In this document: one piece after another, positions 8,842 through 18,569 of the stretch
Layout of the letters: every line of letters begins with the position of its first letter
Position numbering within the stretch: position 1 is the stretch's first letter
Program-made: the position numbers and the translations under genes
Origin: Marinobacter sp. F4216
GTDB taxonomy: Bacteria > Pseudomonadota > Gammaproteobacteria > Pseudomonadales > Oleiphilaceae
DNA: 64,000 bases
Reading direction: 5' to 3'
Assembly (NCBI RefSeq): GCF_019931195.1
Contig: NZ_JAIOUO010000004.1
Span: 1 to 64,000 of the forward strand
The notes under the pieces: model-generated
What the model saw: the letters and a program-made list of their open reading frames with translations, nothing else
Database searches by the model: none
Told to the model about the DNA's origin: nothing

Positions 8842-9834
8842 ATGATCAGCCGAAAGCTCCTCCCACATCCCCTATCCTTACTGTCCACGGCGTCCCGGCC
8901 CCGCGTCGGACATCTGCTGGTTTGGATGGCGGCGATGATAACTCTTACGCTGACAATGCCCGCCCAAGTCCACGCCCAAGGCACAGACACCGCTCCGCCC
9001 GGCAAAAAAGACATCATGGAAGAGGATATCGCCGCAGCATTGTCTGATCTCGAAGAGCCGATGTACACGCCCTTTATTGAGCTTTACTTGCTCGAGGAAA
9101 CCAAGGCCCTGCGCAAGGAGCTACAGAATACCCGTGCCGAACTGATCGAAAAGGTTGTGGACAAGGAGCTGTCAGTTGCCGACAAAACCATGTCGTATGC
9201 CACCGACACGGTCACGTACTTCTTCTACTTGATTGCCGGCGCCAGTTCGATTCTGGTTGTCATCGGCTGGAACTCCATCCGCGACATGCGGGCCCAGCTC
9301 ACCAGTCTGGCGGAAAAGCGGGTAAACGAACTGGTCGTGGTTTACGAGAAACGCCTCAAGGACATTGAAGAGCAGCTGCAGCAGAAGTCCGACATCATCA
9401 ACCAGAACCAGGTTGAGATTGAGCGCACCAACGAAATTCACTCCCTGTGGCTAAAAGCCAGCCAGGAGACTTCCCAGCAGAATAAAATTTCCGCGTACGA
9501 CCAGATCCTGGATCTGCGCCCGGACGATGTGGAGGCGCTCAGCTATAAGGCAGATGCAGTTCTGGAAATGCAAGAACCCCTGTGGGCCATCAGCCTGTGT
9601 CAACGTGCGCTCAAGCTAGATCCAGACAACGGTCACGCACTGTATCAGCTGGCCTGTGCCTACGCCGAAATTGGCCGTTGGGAAGACTCGGTTTCCACGT
9701 TACAAAAAGCAATAGACATTTCCGAAGCTTACAGAGACGATGCCTCGGTCGACCTGAGTTTCGAGCAGCTGCGGGAGCATGAAAGCTTCCGCACACTGGT
9801 CTTCCCGGATAAGGAAGAAAGCTCGGACACCTGA
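8842..9834 (+). CDS. Membrane-anchored coiled-coil/TPR protein, 330 aa
   Basis: A long signal sequence or first membrane segment lies at about 22-47. An acidic linker follows, then a transmembrane helix at about 126-145 (YFFYLIAGASSILVVIGW). A long coiled coil (about 150-205) leads to two or three TPR units (about 215-300) whose clearest repeat carries ALKLDPDNGHALYQLA. The protein is therefore likely an inner-membrane scaffold with a cytoplasmic or periplasmic TPR arm. No enzyme motif is visible and I recognise no named family. It is transcribed divergently from the MarR regulator and precedes the liv operon. Confidence 0.75.
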   Translation: MISRKLLPHPLSLLSTASRPRVGHLLVWMAAMITLTLTMPAQVHAQGTDTAPPGKKDIMEEDIAAALSDLEEPMYTPFIELYLLEETKALRKELQNTRAELIEKVVDKELSVADKTMSYATDTVTYFFYLIAGASSILVVIGWNSIRDMRAQLTSLAEKRVNELVVVYEKRLKDIEEQLQQKSDIINQNQVEIERTNEIHSLWLKASQETSQQNKISAYDQILDLRPDDVEALSYKADAVLEMQEPLWAISLCQRALKLDPDNGHALYQLACAYAEIGRWEDSVSTLQKAIDISEAYRDDASVDLSFEQLREHESFRTLVFPDKEESSDT

Positions 9835-9985
9835 TTCAGACAACGTAAAAAACGTGACTTTTTCTCGGCCGGGCATCCCCGCCACTGCTGCAGTGGCCGG
9901 TGCCTTGACAAGCCCGCGGCTGTGGTGTTTGTTTAACTCGCTGAGAACAAAAGAATAACCCTGAAAAAGAAACAGGAAGGATCCA

Positions 9986-11098
9986 ATGAAAACGTCAGTT
10001 AAAAAGCTAGTGACTGCTGTAAGCACTTCCGTTGCCCTGATGGCCGCGGGCAACGCCGCTGCAGAAATCCAGATTGGTATCGCTGGCCCGATGACCGGCC
10101 CGGTTGCCCAGTATGGTGACATGCAATTCTCCGGTGCCCGCATGGCGATCGAGCAAATCAACGCCAACGGTGGCGTGATGGGCGAGCAGCTGGTTGCCGT
10201 CGAATACGACGACGTGTGCGACCCGAAGCAGGCCGTAACCGTGGCCAACAGCATGGTGAATGATGGCGTTCAGTTCGTTATCGGCCACCTGTGCTCAAGC
10301 TCCACCCAGCCCGCGTCTGACATCTACGAAGACGAAGGCATCCTGATGGTCACCCCGGCTTCCACCAGCCCGGACATCACCGAGCGCGGCTATGAGCTGG
10401 TGTTCCGCACCATCGGTCTGGACAGCATGCAGGGCCCGGTTGCCGCCAACTATCTGGCCAGCCTGAACCCTGAGCGCGTTGCCATCGTTCACGACAAGCA
10501 GCAGTACGGTGAAGGTATTGCCACCGCCGTTCGCGATACGCTGGAAGCCAAAGGCGTCGAGATTGCCATGTTCGAAGGCATTACTGCCGGCGACAAGGAC
10601 TTCTCGTCCCTGGTCACCAAAATGAAGCAGGCCGACGTGGACTTCGTTTACTACGGCGGTTACCACCCGGAGCTTGGTCTGATTCTGCGCCAGGCCGGTC
10701 AGGCTGGCCTCGACGCCCGCTTCATGGGTCCTGAGGGTGTAGGCAACAAGGACATCAACACCATCGCCGGCGAAGCCGCTGAAGGTCTTCTGGTGACCCT
10801 GCCGCCCAGCTTCGATCAGAAGGCAGAGAACCAGGCGCTGGTGAAGGCGTTCCAGGACAAGGGCGAAGACCCATCCGGCCCGTTCGTCCTGACCTCGTAC
10901 GCAGCGGTCCAGCTGGTCGTCGACGGCATCAAGCAGGCTGAGTCCACCGATCCGTTTGAAGTCGCCCAGGCTCTGCGCAGCGGCAGCTTCGAAACACCGA
11001 TCGGTACCGTTCAGTACGACGAAGCCGGTGATCTGCAGTCGTTTGAGTTTGTTGTTTACGAATGGCATTCAGACGGCAGCAAAACTCCGGTAAACTAA
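9986..11098 (+). CDS. livK: Branched-chain amino acid ABC transporter, periplasmic binding protein LivK
   Basis: A signal peptide (cleavage after about residue 26, ...GNAAAE) is followed by a type I periplasmic binding fold with the conserved start IQIGIAGPMTGPVAQYG and the motif SSSTQPASDIY. It captures Leu, Ile or Val (or a related amide) for the LivHMGF transporter encoded immediately downstream. The ribosome site AGGAAGG is strong. A terminator after the gene should leave the binding protein in excess over the membrane parts, which is usual for this system. Confidence 0.93.
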   Translation: MKTSVKKLVTAVSTSVALMAAGNAAAEIQIGIAGPMTGPVAQYGDMQFSGARMAIEQINANGGVMGEQLVAVEYDDVCDPKQAVTVANSMVNDGVQFVIGHLCSSSTQPASDIYEDEGILMVTPASTSPDITERGYELVFRTIGLDSMQGPVAANYLASLNPERVAIVHDKQQYGEGIATAVRDTLEAKGVEIAMFEGITAGDKDFSSLVTKMKQADVDFVYYGGYHPELGLILRQAGQAGLDARFMGPEGVGNKDINTIAGEAAEGLLVTLPPSFDQKAENQALVKAFQDKGEDPSGPFVLTSYAAVQLVVDGIKQAESTDPFEVAQALRSGSFETPIGTVQYDEAGDLQSFEFVVYEWHSDGSKTPVN

Positions 11099-11131
11099 GC
11101 CGGAACCGTTAACTAACGGTAATCCAAAGAG

Positions 11132-11166
11132 CACCTTCTCGCCATGCCCCGGGAGAAGGTGTTTTT
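11132..11166 (+). terminator. Terminator between livK and livH
   Basis: A 9-bp stem (CACCTTCTC / GAGAAGGTG) with a 12-nt loop is followed by TTTTT. It is probably a partial terminator that lowers livHMGF transcription relative to livK. Confidence 0.85.
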
Positions 11167-11260
11167 CTTGGCTATCAAGCTTTTTTCCGCCCCCGGCCGG
11201 ATTTTCCGTACCGGGGGCGAAATTTAGCAGAGAGCGGGCATTCAGAGAGTTCCAAAAACC

Positions 11261-12184
11261 ATGCAAGACCTCTTGTATTTCTTTCAACAACTTATAAACG
11301 GGCTGACGATCGGAAGCACTTACGCCCTCATTGCCATCGGATACACGATGGTTTATGGAATCATCGGAATGATTAACTTTGCCCATGGTGAGATCTATAT
11401 GATCGGTGCCTACACGGCGCTGATTGCGATCACCGGGCTGGCAACACTGGGTATCGCCTGGCTGCCGCTGGTACTGCTTGTTGCGCTGGTGTGCGCGATG
11501 ATCGTATCCAGTTCCATGGGCTGGGCCGTAGAACGGGTCGCCTATCGCCCTGTGCGTGGCCGGCACCGACTGATCCCGCTGATTTCGGCCATCGGTATGT
11601 CCATCTTCCTGCAGAACTACGTGCACCTGGCACAGGGTTCCCGGAACATTGGCTTCCCATCGCTGATTCAGGGCGGTTTCACCTTCGGTTCCGAAGGCTC
11701 TTTCCAGATGTCTCTGTCCTACATGCAGATTACGATCTTCATCACCACGCTGATCTGTATGACTGCGTTGTCTCTGTTCATTTCCCGCTCCCGCATTGGT
11801 CGGGCCTGTCGCGCCGTCTCCCAGGATCTGGGCATGGCTAACCTGCTGGGCATTGATACCAACCGCATCATTTCCGCCACCTTCGTTATTGGTGCGGCGC
11901 TGGCAGCGGTCGCGGGTCTCCTGCTTGGCATGTACTACGGCTCTATCGACCCGCTGTTCGGTTTTATTGCCGGCCTTAAAGCCTTTACTGCAGCGGTGCT
12001 GGGCGGCATCGGCAGTATTCCTGGCGCCATGCTCGGCGGTCTGATTCTGGGTGTTGCCGAGAGCATGACCTCCGGCTACCTCAGTGGCGAGTACAAGGAC
12101 GTGGTCTCCTTTGGCCTGCTGATCCTGATTTTGCTGTTCAAGCCCACCGGCCTGCTTGGCAAACCGGAGGTTGAGAAAATCTGA
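11261..12184 (+). CDS. livH: Branched-chain amino acid ABC permease LivH, 307 aa
   Basis: This is a polytopic inner-membrane protein with about eight hydrophobic helices. The N-terminus carries the LivH hallmark [20 protein letters not shown], followed by [15 protein letters not shown]. It forms the channel with LivM. Its stop codon overlaps the start of livM by one base (TGATG), indicating translational coupling. Confidence 0.93.
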   Translation: MQDLLYFFQQLINGLTIGSTYALIAIGYTMVYGIIGMINFAHGEIYMIGAYTALIAITGLATLGIAWLPLVLLVALVCAMIVSSSMGWAVERVAYRPVRGRHRLIPLISAIGMSIFLQNYVHLAQGSRNIGFPSLIQGGFTFGSEGSFQMSLSYMQITIFITTLICMTALSLFISRSRIGRACRAVSQDLGMANLLGIDTNRIISATFVIGAALAAVAGLLLGMYYGSIDPLFGFIAGLKAFTAAVLGGIGSIPGAMLGGLILGVAESMTSGYLSGEYKDVVSFGLLILILLFKPTGLLGKPEVEKI

Positions 12185-13458
12185 TGCCTGCTCAAAATTT
12201 CAAACACGCGCTGTTTTGCGCGGTGATCACGCTGATCATTGCCTATCCCATTCTTGGTCTGAACCTCGAAGCCCAGGGCATTAACGTAACTCTGACGGGC
12301 GCCGACACCTTTACCATTGTCAGCGTGTTTCTGGCCGCCGTCGTGGTATTCCTGTTCCAGCTGTTCCGCGACAACATCATGGGGAGCCTCCAGGGTGCCC
12401 TGTCCGGCCTGAGTTCCGGCTCTCAAAAGGAGCCGATGGCGGAGAACAAGCGCGCCAAGATCGAATCCTGGGTGCTGACCGGCATCGTGGTTCTGGCCCT
12501 GTTCTGGCCGTTTTTTGTCTCACGAGGCGCCGTTGACCTGGCTACACTGGTACTCATCTATGTGATGCTGGCCCTGGGCCTGAACGTGGTTGTGGGCCTC
12601 GCCGGCCTGCTGGACCTTGGGTACGTGGCCTTCTACGCGGTGGGCGCTTATACCTTCGCATTGCTGTCCCAGTACACCGGCATTTCCTTCTGGGTGTCGC
12701 TGCCCCTGGGTGCCCTGCTGGCCGCTCTGTTCGGTCTGGTGCTCGGATTCCCGGTCCTGCGACTCCGCGGGGATTATCTGGCGATTGTGACCCTGGGTTT
12801 TGGTGAAATCATCCGGATCCTGCTGAACAACTGGACCAGCCTGACTGGCGGCCCGAACGGTATTGGCGGCATTCCGGATCCCACACTGTTCGGCATGGAG
12901 TTCGGTCGCCGGGTGAAGGAAGAGGGCAACACCTCCTTCCACGAGACCTTCGGTATTGCCTACAGCGGCGAGCACAAAGTAATCTTTCTGTACCTGATTG
13001 CCCTGGTGCTGGCGGTCTTCACGGCTCTCGTCATCCGCCGCTTCATGCGCATGCCCGTGGGCCGTGCCTGGGAAGCCCTTCGGGAAGACGAAATCGCTGC
13101 CCGCTCTCTGGGGCTGAGCCGCACCGCTGTCAAGCTGTCCGCGTTCACCATCGGCGCTTTCTTTGCCGGTTTCGCCGGTACCGTGTTCGCCTCCAAGCAG
13201 GGCTTTATCAGCCCGGAATCGTTCGTATTCCTCGAGTCCGCCATCATCCTGGCGATCGTGGTACTGGGCGGCATGGGTTCACAGATCGGTGTGGTACTGG
13301 CCGCAATTGCCGTGACCATCCTCCCTGAACTGGCCCGTGAATTCTCCGAATACCGCATGCTGGTGTTCGGTGCCGCCATGGTACTGATGATGGTTTGGCG
13401 TCCGCAGGGACTCATGCCCATGCGCCGCATTCACATTGAACTCAACAAGCAGGATTAA
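12184..13458 (+). CDS. livM: Branched-chain amino acid ABC permease LivM, 424 aa
   Basis: This is an inner-membrane permease of the LivM family. An N-terminal extension with two extra helices (about 1-110) precedes the conserved core, which contains [20 protein letters not shown] and the EAA-like loop [11 protein letters not shown]. The length is near that of Pseudomonas BraE/LivM. It is coupled to livH by overlap and followed by livG after 6 nt. Confidence 0.93.
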   Translation: MPAQNFKHALFCAVITLIIAYPILGLNLEAQGINVTLTGADTFTIVSVFLAAVVVFLFQLFRDNIMGSLQGALSGLSSGSQKEPMAENKRAKIESWVLTGIVVLALFWPFFVSRGAVDLATLVLIYVMLALGLNVVVGLAGLLDLGYVAFYAVGAYTFALLSQYTGISFWVSLPLGALLAALFGLVLGFPVLRLRGDYLAIVTLGFGEIIRILLNNWTSLTGGPNGIGGIPDPTLFGMEFGRRVKEEGNTSFHETFGIAYSGEHKVIFLYLIALVLAVFTALVIRRFMRMPVGRAWEALREDEIAARSLGLSRTAVKLSAFTIGAFFAGFAGTVFASKQGFISPESFVFLESAIILAIVVLGGMGSQIGVVLAAIAVTILPELAREFSEYRMLVFGAAMVLMMVWRPQGLMPMRRIHIELNKQD

Positions 13459-13464
13459 CGGACG

Positions 13465-14220
13465 ATGCTAGACGTAAAGAATCTGTCCATGCGCTTTGGC
13501 GGCCTGCTGGCTGTAGATCAAGTGTCTCTGGACGTAAAAGAACGGGAAATTGTTTCCGTCATCGGCCCCAACGGGGCCGGTAAAACCACGGTATTTAACT
13601 GCATCAGCGGTTTCTACAAGCCCACCGGAGGCACCATCAGCTTCCAGGGCGAGGAAGTGCAAGGAAAGCCGGATTACCAGATTTCACGGTTGGGCATGGT
13701 GCGAACCTTCCAGCACGTGCGCCTGTTCAACCAGATGACGGTAGTGGAGAACCTGCTGGTTGCCCAGCACCGGCACCTGAATACCAACCTGATTGCCGGC
13801 CTGCTGAAAACGCCGGGCTACCGGGACCGGGAGCAAAAGGCCCTGGACCGTGCTGCTTACTGGCTGGACCGCGTAGGCCTTCTGGAACTCGCTAACCGGG
13901 AAGCCGGCAACCTCGCGTATGGCCAGCAGCGCCGGCTGGAAATCGCCCGCTGCATGGTGACCGAGCCCAACCTGCTGATGCTCGACGAGCCGGCAGCAGG
14001 TCTCAATCCGGCGGAAACCAAGGATCTCAACCAGCTGATTGTAAGCTTGAAAGAAGATTACTGCGTTTCCGTGCTGTTGATTGAGCACGATATGAGTCTG
14101 GTCATGGATATTTCCGACCGCATCAACGTAATCAACCAGGGTCGTCCTCTTGCCAGCGGAACTCCGGACGAGATCCGCCAGAACGACGACGTGATCAAAG
14201 CTTACCTGGGTGAGGCCTGA
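13465..14220 (+). CDS. livG: Branched-chain amino acid ABC ATPase LivG, 251 aa
   Basis: This is an ABC ATPase with Walker A GPNGAGKTT, the LivG-specific insertion after the Q-loop, a LAYGQQRRLEIAR signature, and Walker B LLMLDEPAAGL followed by the switch His in LLIEHDM. It acts at the cytoplasmic face with LivF to power uptake. It is the fourth gene of the livKHMGF run. Confidence 0.93.
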   Translation: MLDVKNLSMRFGGLLAVDQVSLDVKEREIVSVIGPNGAGKTTVFNCISGFYKPTGGTISFQGEEVQGKPDYQISRLGMVRTFQHVRLFNQMTVVENLLVAQHRHLNTNLIAGLLKTPGYRDREQKALDRAAYWLDRVGLLELANREAGNLAYGQQRRLEIARCMVTEPNLLMLDEPAAGLNPAETKDLNQLIVSLKEDYCVSVLLIEHDMSLVMDISDRINVINQGRPLASGTPDEIRQNDDVIKAYLGEA

Positions 14221-14229
14221 GGAAATCCA

Positions 14230-14931
14230 ATGCTAGTACTAGAAAATGTCCATACCCACTACGGTAAGATCGAGGCGCTGCATGGCGTCTCGGTTGAGGT
14301 CAACAAAGGTGAGATTGTCTCCCTGATTGGTGCCAACGGCGCCGGTAAGACCACCCTGCTGATGACGGTTTGCGGCACCCCCCAGGCCACATCCGGCCGG
14401 GTGATCCTGGAAGGCCGGGATATTACCCATGAGCCCACCTCGCAGATCATGCGTTCCGGCATTGCCATCGTGCCTGAAGGCCGCCGCATCTTCTCGGGCC
14501 TGACGGTGGAAGAAAACCTTCACATGGGAGGCTTCTTCAACACCAAGGCGGAGATTCGCAAGAGCCAGGATCATGTGTACGAACTGTTTCCGCGCCTGAA
14601 GGAACGGGAGAGCCAGCGCGCAGGCACCATGTCCGGCGGTGAGCAACAGATGCTGGCCATCGGCCGCGCCCTGATGAGCAAGCCGCGCATGATCATCCTG
14701 GACGAACCCTCGCTGGGCCTTGCCCCGATCGTGATCAAGCAGATTTTCGAGATCATCGGCCACCTGCGCGACGAGGGGATCACCGTCTTCCTGGTCGAAC
14801 AGAACGCCCACCAGGCGCTCAACCTGGCGGACCGTGGCTATGTGCTCGAAACCGGCAAGATCCGCCTGCACGACACCGGCAAGAACCTTTTGGCCAACCC
14901 GGAAGTGCAAAATGCCTATCTCGGCGGCTGA
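14230..14931 (+). CDS. livF: Branched-chain amino acid ABC ATPase LivF, 233 aa
   Basis: This is a short ABC ATPase with Walker A GANGAGKTT, signature MSGGEQQMLAIGRAL, and Walker B MIILDEPSLGLAP. It pairs with LivG. An AGGAAA ribosome site precedes the ATG. It is the last gene of the transporter operon and is followed at once by a strong terminator. Confidence 0.93.
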   Translation: MLVLENVHTHYGKIEALHGVSVEVNKGEIVSLIGANGAGKTTLLMTVCGTPQATSGRVILEGRDITHEPTSQIMRSGIAIVPEGRRIFSGLTVEENLHMGGFFNTKAEIRKSQDHVYELFPRLKERESQRAGTMSGGEQQMLAIGRALMSKPRMIILDEPSLGLAPIVIKQIFEIIGHLRDEGITVFLVEQNAHQALNLADRGYVLETGKIRLHDTGKNLLANPEVQNAYLGG

Positions 14932-14955
14932 TGAATGAATCATCAGTATCCTGAA

Positions 14956-14992
14956 GCCGGCGCATGGTTCCATGCGCCGGCTTTTGTGTTTT
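14956..14992 (+). terminator. Terminator of the liv operon
   Basis: A perfect 12-bp stem (GCCGGCGCATGG / CCATGCGCCGGC) closed by a TT loop is followed by TTTTGTGTTTTT. It ends the livHMGF transcript. Confidence 0.9.
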
Positions 14993-15199
14993 TAAACACG
15001 ACACAAACTCCCCTCCCCGATTTTTTCAGGAGAAATCAATTACTCACACCGCTTTCCGCTTGCACTTTCGGGTTTTGAACTATACTCAGACGAACGGTAA
15101 TCCTGTCTCCGCACAAACCAGTCAGGGCCGTTTCCGCAATGCAGCGCCCGATTCCGGGCCTCCATGCGTTGACCGCGCAACCACACAAAGGAGTGGATA

Positions 15200-15664
15200 A
15201 TGAAAAAACTGATTGCAGGTGCAGTTCTTCTGGGTGCTTCGTCTCTCGCATTTGCTCAGCCGGGCTGTGGCGTTGGCGCCATGATCTGGAAGGGCCAGTC
15301 CGGGGCGGCCCCGCACATTCTAGCGGCGACCACCAACGGCACTTTCGGTAACCAGACGCTGGGTATGACCACCGGCACGCTGGGTTGCGACACCGATCAG
15401 TCTGTACAATCCATGGCGTTGTTCATGGACAACAACATCGACAAGGTCGCCCGCGACATGTCCCGCGGCAGTGGTGAAAATCTCGACACAATGGCGGTCC
15501 TGCTGGGTGTAGATCCGGCCGATCGAGACGCCTTCCGCAAGGTGCTGCAGGATAACTTCGCCACCATCTTCCCCAACTCAGACACCACGTCCGGTGAAGC
15601 GGTTGACGCCATCGTTGCCGTACTGGAAAAGGACAAGACCCTGAGCAAGTACGTCTCGGCTTAA
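15200..15664 (+). CDS. DUF3015 family secreted protein, 154 aa
   Basis: A clean Sec signal peptide (MKKLIAGAVLLGASSLAFA) is followed by the DUF3015 pattern, which begins PGCGVGAMIWKG and contains a second Cys in TLGCDTDQ. The two Cys could form a disulfide. The protein is small, periplasmic and of unknown function. It is followed by a DUF4105 gene on the same strand, suggesting a shared envelope role. A weak TTGCAC ... TATACT promoter-like pair lies near 15060-15086. Confidence 0.85.
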   Translation: MKKLIAGAVLLGASSLAFAQPGCGVGAMIWKGQSGAAPHILAATTNGTFGNQTLGMTTGTLGCDTDQSVQSMALFMDNNIDKVARDMSRGSGENLDTMAVLLGVDPADRDAFRKVLQDNFATIFPNSDTTSGEAVDAIVAVLEKDKTLSKYVSA

Positions 15665-15752
15665 TGTCGATGATCTAAGGAATGCCCGAGCGCCACGGAT
15701 GGCAAAGCCTTTCTGTATTCCATCACGCTAAAATCCGGAAGTATTAAAACCC

Positions 15753-17621
15753 ATGGGCAATCTGTTCCGCCTGGGGCTTGTAGTGTGCTGGCTGGCTCAG
15801 TTCCCGCTTGCACAGGCCCAATCGACACTTGCTGATAGCAACAAGCTGTATCTGGACCCTGCGTGGCTGACGCTGGGTCACTACCACCCCGACAAATTTG
15901 GCGGCGGCTATACGAGCCAGGCGGACGATCCGGCCTTTTTTCTGAGCGAACAGGGGAAACACTCCCCGGAATCAGAGTTAACTGCCACACTGGACGCCAT
16001 CCAGCAACCCGGTAATGGCGATGGTCATGCCCAATGCCGGTTCCCGGCCCGCACCGCCTGGCTGGCAGACACGCTCGATCTCTCTTTGCCTCGGGTTACC
16101 TGCCCGGCCTATCGGGAATGGGCTAACGAACTCAATACCGCGAGTGTGACACTGGTATTTGCGGCCTCCTACCTGAACAGCCCCTCGTCCATGTTCGGCC
16201 ACACCTTCCTGCGCCTCGATCCCCCAAGCACGGACGCCACCACCAATCTGTTGCTGGCAAGCACCATCTCCTATGCGGCCGATGCCGCCGCCCACGACAG
16301 TGAACTCCTGTTTGCCTACAAGGGCATCTTTGGCGGGTATCCGGGGATTACCAGCGTTCAGCCCTACTACGAGAAGATTCGCCTGTATTCCGATATCGAA
16401 CATCGAGACTTGTGGGAATATCGGCTCAATCTGTCGGAAACTGAGGTGGATCAGTTGCTGGCACACGCCTGGGAAATTCAGGATCGCAACTTCGATTACT
16501 ACTTCTTCGATGAGAACTGTGCTTATCGTTTGTTAGCCCTTATCGATGTAGCGCGGCCGGGCACCCGGTTGTTGGGCGAAGTATCCACACACGCGATTCC
16601 ATCCGATACCGTGCGATGGGTGCTGGACAAGGATCTGGTCCGCGATATTCACTACCGCCCCTCGGCCGCTACCGAAGTGGCTTACAGTCTGAACATACTG
16701 CCCGAGGCACATCAGGACCTGGCCGCTGCCATTGCCACTGGCGACATCAGCGCGGAATCCGAAGAGCTTGCGGGACTGTCTGATGAAGAACGGGCCCGAC
16801 TCCTGGATGCCACCTACGATTACGTGCGCTACCAGAGCGAAGCGGAAGACTGGCCCCGGGACTATGCTGCGCCCCTGTCCCACCAACTCCTGAAAGAGCG
16901 CAGCAAGGTGGATGACGCAGTGGCATTACCCTCGCCGCCCCAGCCTGCTGTAAGGGATGACGAGGGCCACAACACCTTTCGCGCCAGCCTGGGCGCTGGA
17001 CAGATCGACCATCGCGAGTTTATCCGCCTTAGCCTGCGCCCTGCCTATCACGACCTCCTTGACCCTCCGGCGGGTTATCGGGAAGGTGCGCAACTCCAGT
17101 TTCTAGGATTGGATACCCGCTACTACACTGATAATGATGAATGGCAGGTTGAGGAATTAATCGGCGTCGAAATCCGATCCCTCAGCCCCAGGGATGCGTT
17201 TTTCGAACCGCTTTCCTGGCAGGTTGGGTTCGGTGGGCGCCGTACTGACACCGGTAGTAAGCGAGTATTTACTGCCTACCTGGATGGTGGGGCCGGTGGA
17301 AGCTGGAAACTTGAGGACCATATGCAAGCTTTTGCTCTGGCCACCGCCGACCTTGAGGTGGACGACGAGCTTCGCCGTGGTTATGACGTCGCACCCGGGG
17401 TTGACGTGGGCCTGCTGTACCAGGCGCCTCGCCTGAGCCTGCTCGCGGGCCTGAAGACAAAGGCGTGGATTGTCAGTGACCAGCATCGCCAGGATCAGGC
17501 CTACGCCAGGGCCGGCTGGCATTTCCAAAGGGGTCTGAGCCTGTACACCGAATTGACCCGGGAAGACCACTACGACAGGTACCAGAGCATATGGCAAGCC
17601 GGCGTTCACGCATACTTCTGA
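15753..17621 (+). CDS. DUF4105 (Lnb-like N-terminal domain) envelope protein, 622 aa
   Basis: A signal peptide (about 1-22, ending AQAQ) precedes a DUF4105/Lnb N-terminal periplasmic domain. Its hallmarks are a His in SSMFGHTFLRLD (about 150) and a Cys in YYFFDENCAYRLL (about 255), which I take as the active-site residues of an NlpC/P60-related transacylase. The C-terminal 200 residues alternate polar and hydrophobic strands and end in aromatic Phe, like an outer-membrane beta-barrel. Lnb in Gram-positives N-acylates lipoproteins, but the role in this lineage is unknown. The stop overlaps the start of the next gene (TGATG). Confidence 0.82.
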   Translation: MGNLFRLGLVVCWLAQFPLAQAQSTLADSNKLYLDPAWLTLGHYHPDKFGGGYTSQADDPAFFLSEQGKHSPESELTATLDAIQQPGNGDGHAQCRFPARTAWLADTLDLSLPRVTCPAYREWANELNTASVTLVFAASYLNSPSSMFGHTFLRLDPPSTDATTNLLLASTISYAADAAAHDSELLFAYKGIFGGYPGITSVQPYYEKIRLYSDIEHRDLWEYRLNLSETEVDQLLAHAWEIQDRNFDYYFFDENCAYRLLALIDVARPGTRLLGEVSTHAIPSDTVRWVLDKDLVRDIHYRPSAATEVAYSLNILPEAHQDLAAAIATGDISAESEELAGLSDEERARLLDATYDYVRYQSEAEDWPRDYAAPLSHQLLKERSKVDDAVALPSPPQPAVRDDEGHNTFRASLGAGQIDHREFIRLSLRPAYHDLLDPPAGYREGAQLQFLGLDTRYYTDNDEWQVEELIGVEIRSLSPRDAFFEPLSWQVGFGGRRTDTGSKRVFTAYLDGGAGGSWKLEDHMQAFALATADLEVDDELRRGYDVAPGVDVGLLYQAPRLSLLAGLKTKAWIVSDQHRQDQAYARAGWHFQRGLSLYTELTREDHYDRYQSIWQAGVHAYF

Positions 17622-18517
17622 TGGTTCGGGAGGCAACCCTGAAAACCAGGCTTGCCGTGGTTCTGGCCGGCCTCGGGCTGATGACGGGTTGCAGTAGTGC
17701 ATTTTTCTACCCCGACGACATCACCTACGTCACACCGGGACGCCTTAACCTGACCTACGAGGACGTTTATCTGGACACCCGTGACGGGGAAACCCTGCAT
17801 GGCTGGTGGCTACCCGCAGAACCCTCTGAGGCACCACCCAAAGGCACTGTGTATTTTCTCCATGGCAATGCCCAGAATATCAGCAGCCACATCCTGAACG
17901 TGTCCTGGCTGCCGGAGCAGGGCTATAACGTCTTTGCCCTGGATTATCGGGGCTATGGTAAGTCAACGGGTGCACCAGACATTGAAGGCGCCCTTCACGA
18001 CGCAGAAACCGGCCTCAACTGGCTGAACACACGGGACGAAGTCCGCACAGGACCTCTTTTCCTGCTGGGCCAGAGCCTTGGCGGAGCGCTGGGGGTCGCG
18101 CTGGCGAGTGAATGGATCAAGCGAGGCAAAGAGCCGGGCATCGACGGGGTGATCATCGACGGCGCATTTTCCGGGTTTCGCGGTATCGCAAGGGAAAAAC
18201 TCAGCAGCTTCTGGCTGACCTGGCCACTTCAAATTCCCCTGAGCTGGACCATTCCGGACGATTACGAAGGCGTGGACCGAGTCAGGGATATCAGCCCGGT
18301 TCCCCTGCTGGTGATTCACAGCCTTCGGGATGAGGTGATCCCGTTCCATCATGGCAAGGCGCTTTTCGAAGCAGCAGCCCAGCCCAAACGACTGATCGCT
18401 ACCGACACCCCGCACGCTGCGACGTTCATTCTTCCTGAACATCGGATCACCGCGCTGAGCTTTTTCGACGAGGCCGGCGCCGAGCAAACCCAGGTATCCG
18501 CCGCTCAGGAGCCATAA
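17621..18517 (+). CDS. Alpha/beta-hydrolase lipoprotein, 298 aa
   Basis: ATG at 17621 overlaps the preceding stop and gives a lipoprotein signal with lipobox LMTGC. The body is an alpha/beta-hydrolase of the BEM46-like kind: oxyanion region FLHGNAQN, nucleophile elbow GQSLGG, acidic residue in HSLRDEV and a late His in DTPHAA. It is likely an envelope-bound serine esterase or peptidase. Translational coupling to the DUF4105 gene suggests a linked lipid or envelope task. The substrate is unknown. Confidence 0.85.
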   Translation: MVREATLKTRLAVVLAGLGLMTGCSSAFFYPDDITYVTPGRLNLTYEDVYLDTRDGETLHGWWLPAEPSEAPPKGTVYFLHGNAQNISSHILNVSWLPEQGYNVFALDYRGYGKSTGAPDIEGALHDAETGLNWLNTRDEVRTGPLFLLGQSLGGALGVALASEWIKRGKEPGIDGVIIDGAFSGFRGIAREKLSSFWLTWPLQIPLSWTIPDDYEGVDRVRDISPVPLLVIHSLRDEVIPFHHGKALFEAAAQPKRLIATDTPHAATFILPEHRITALSFFDEAGAEQTQVSAAQEP

Positions 18518-18520
18518 AAA

Positions 18521-18552
18521 AACCCGCATCTCCCTGAGGAGTGCGGGTTTTT
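18521..18552. terminator. Bidirectional terminator between hydrolase and pnp
   Basis: The stem CCCGCA-CTCC / GGAG-TGCGGG, with loop CTGA and a single-base bulge, is flanked by A6 on the left and T5 on the right. It therefore serves both convergent genes. Confidence 0.9.
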
Positions 18553-18569
18553 CCTTCAGCCGCCAGCTA

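Noticed and set aside
9881..9897. Perfect palindrome GCCACTGC-T-GCAGTGGC before livK
   Set aside because: A one-base loop cannot form a normal terminator hairpin and no T run follows. It could be an operator, but there is no evidence.
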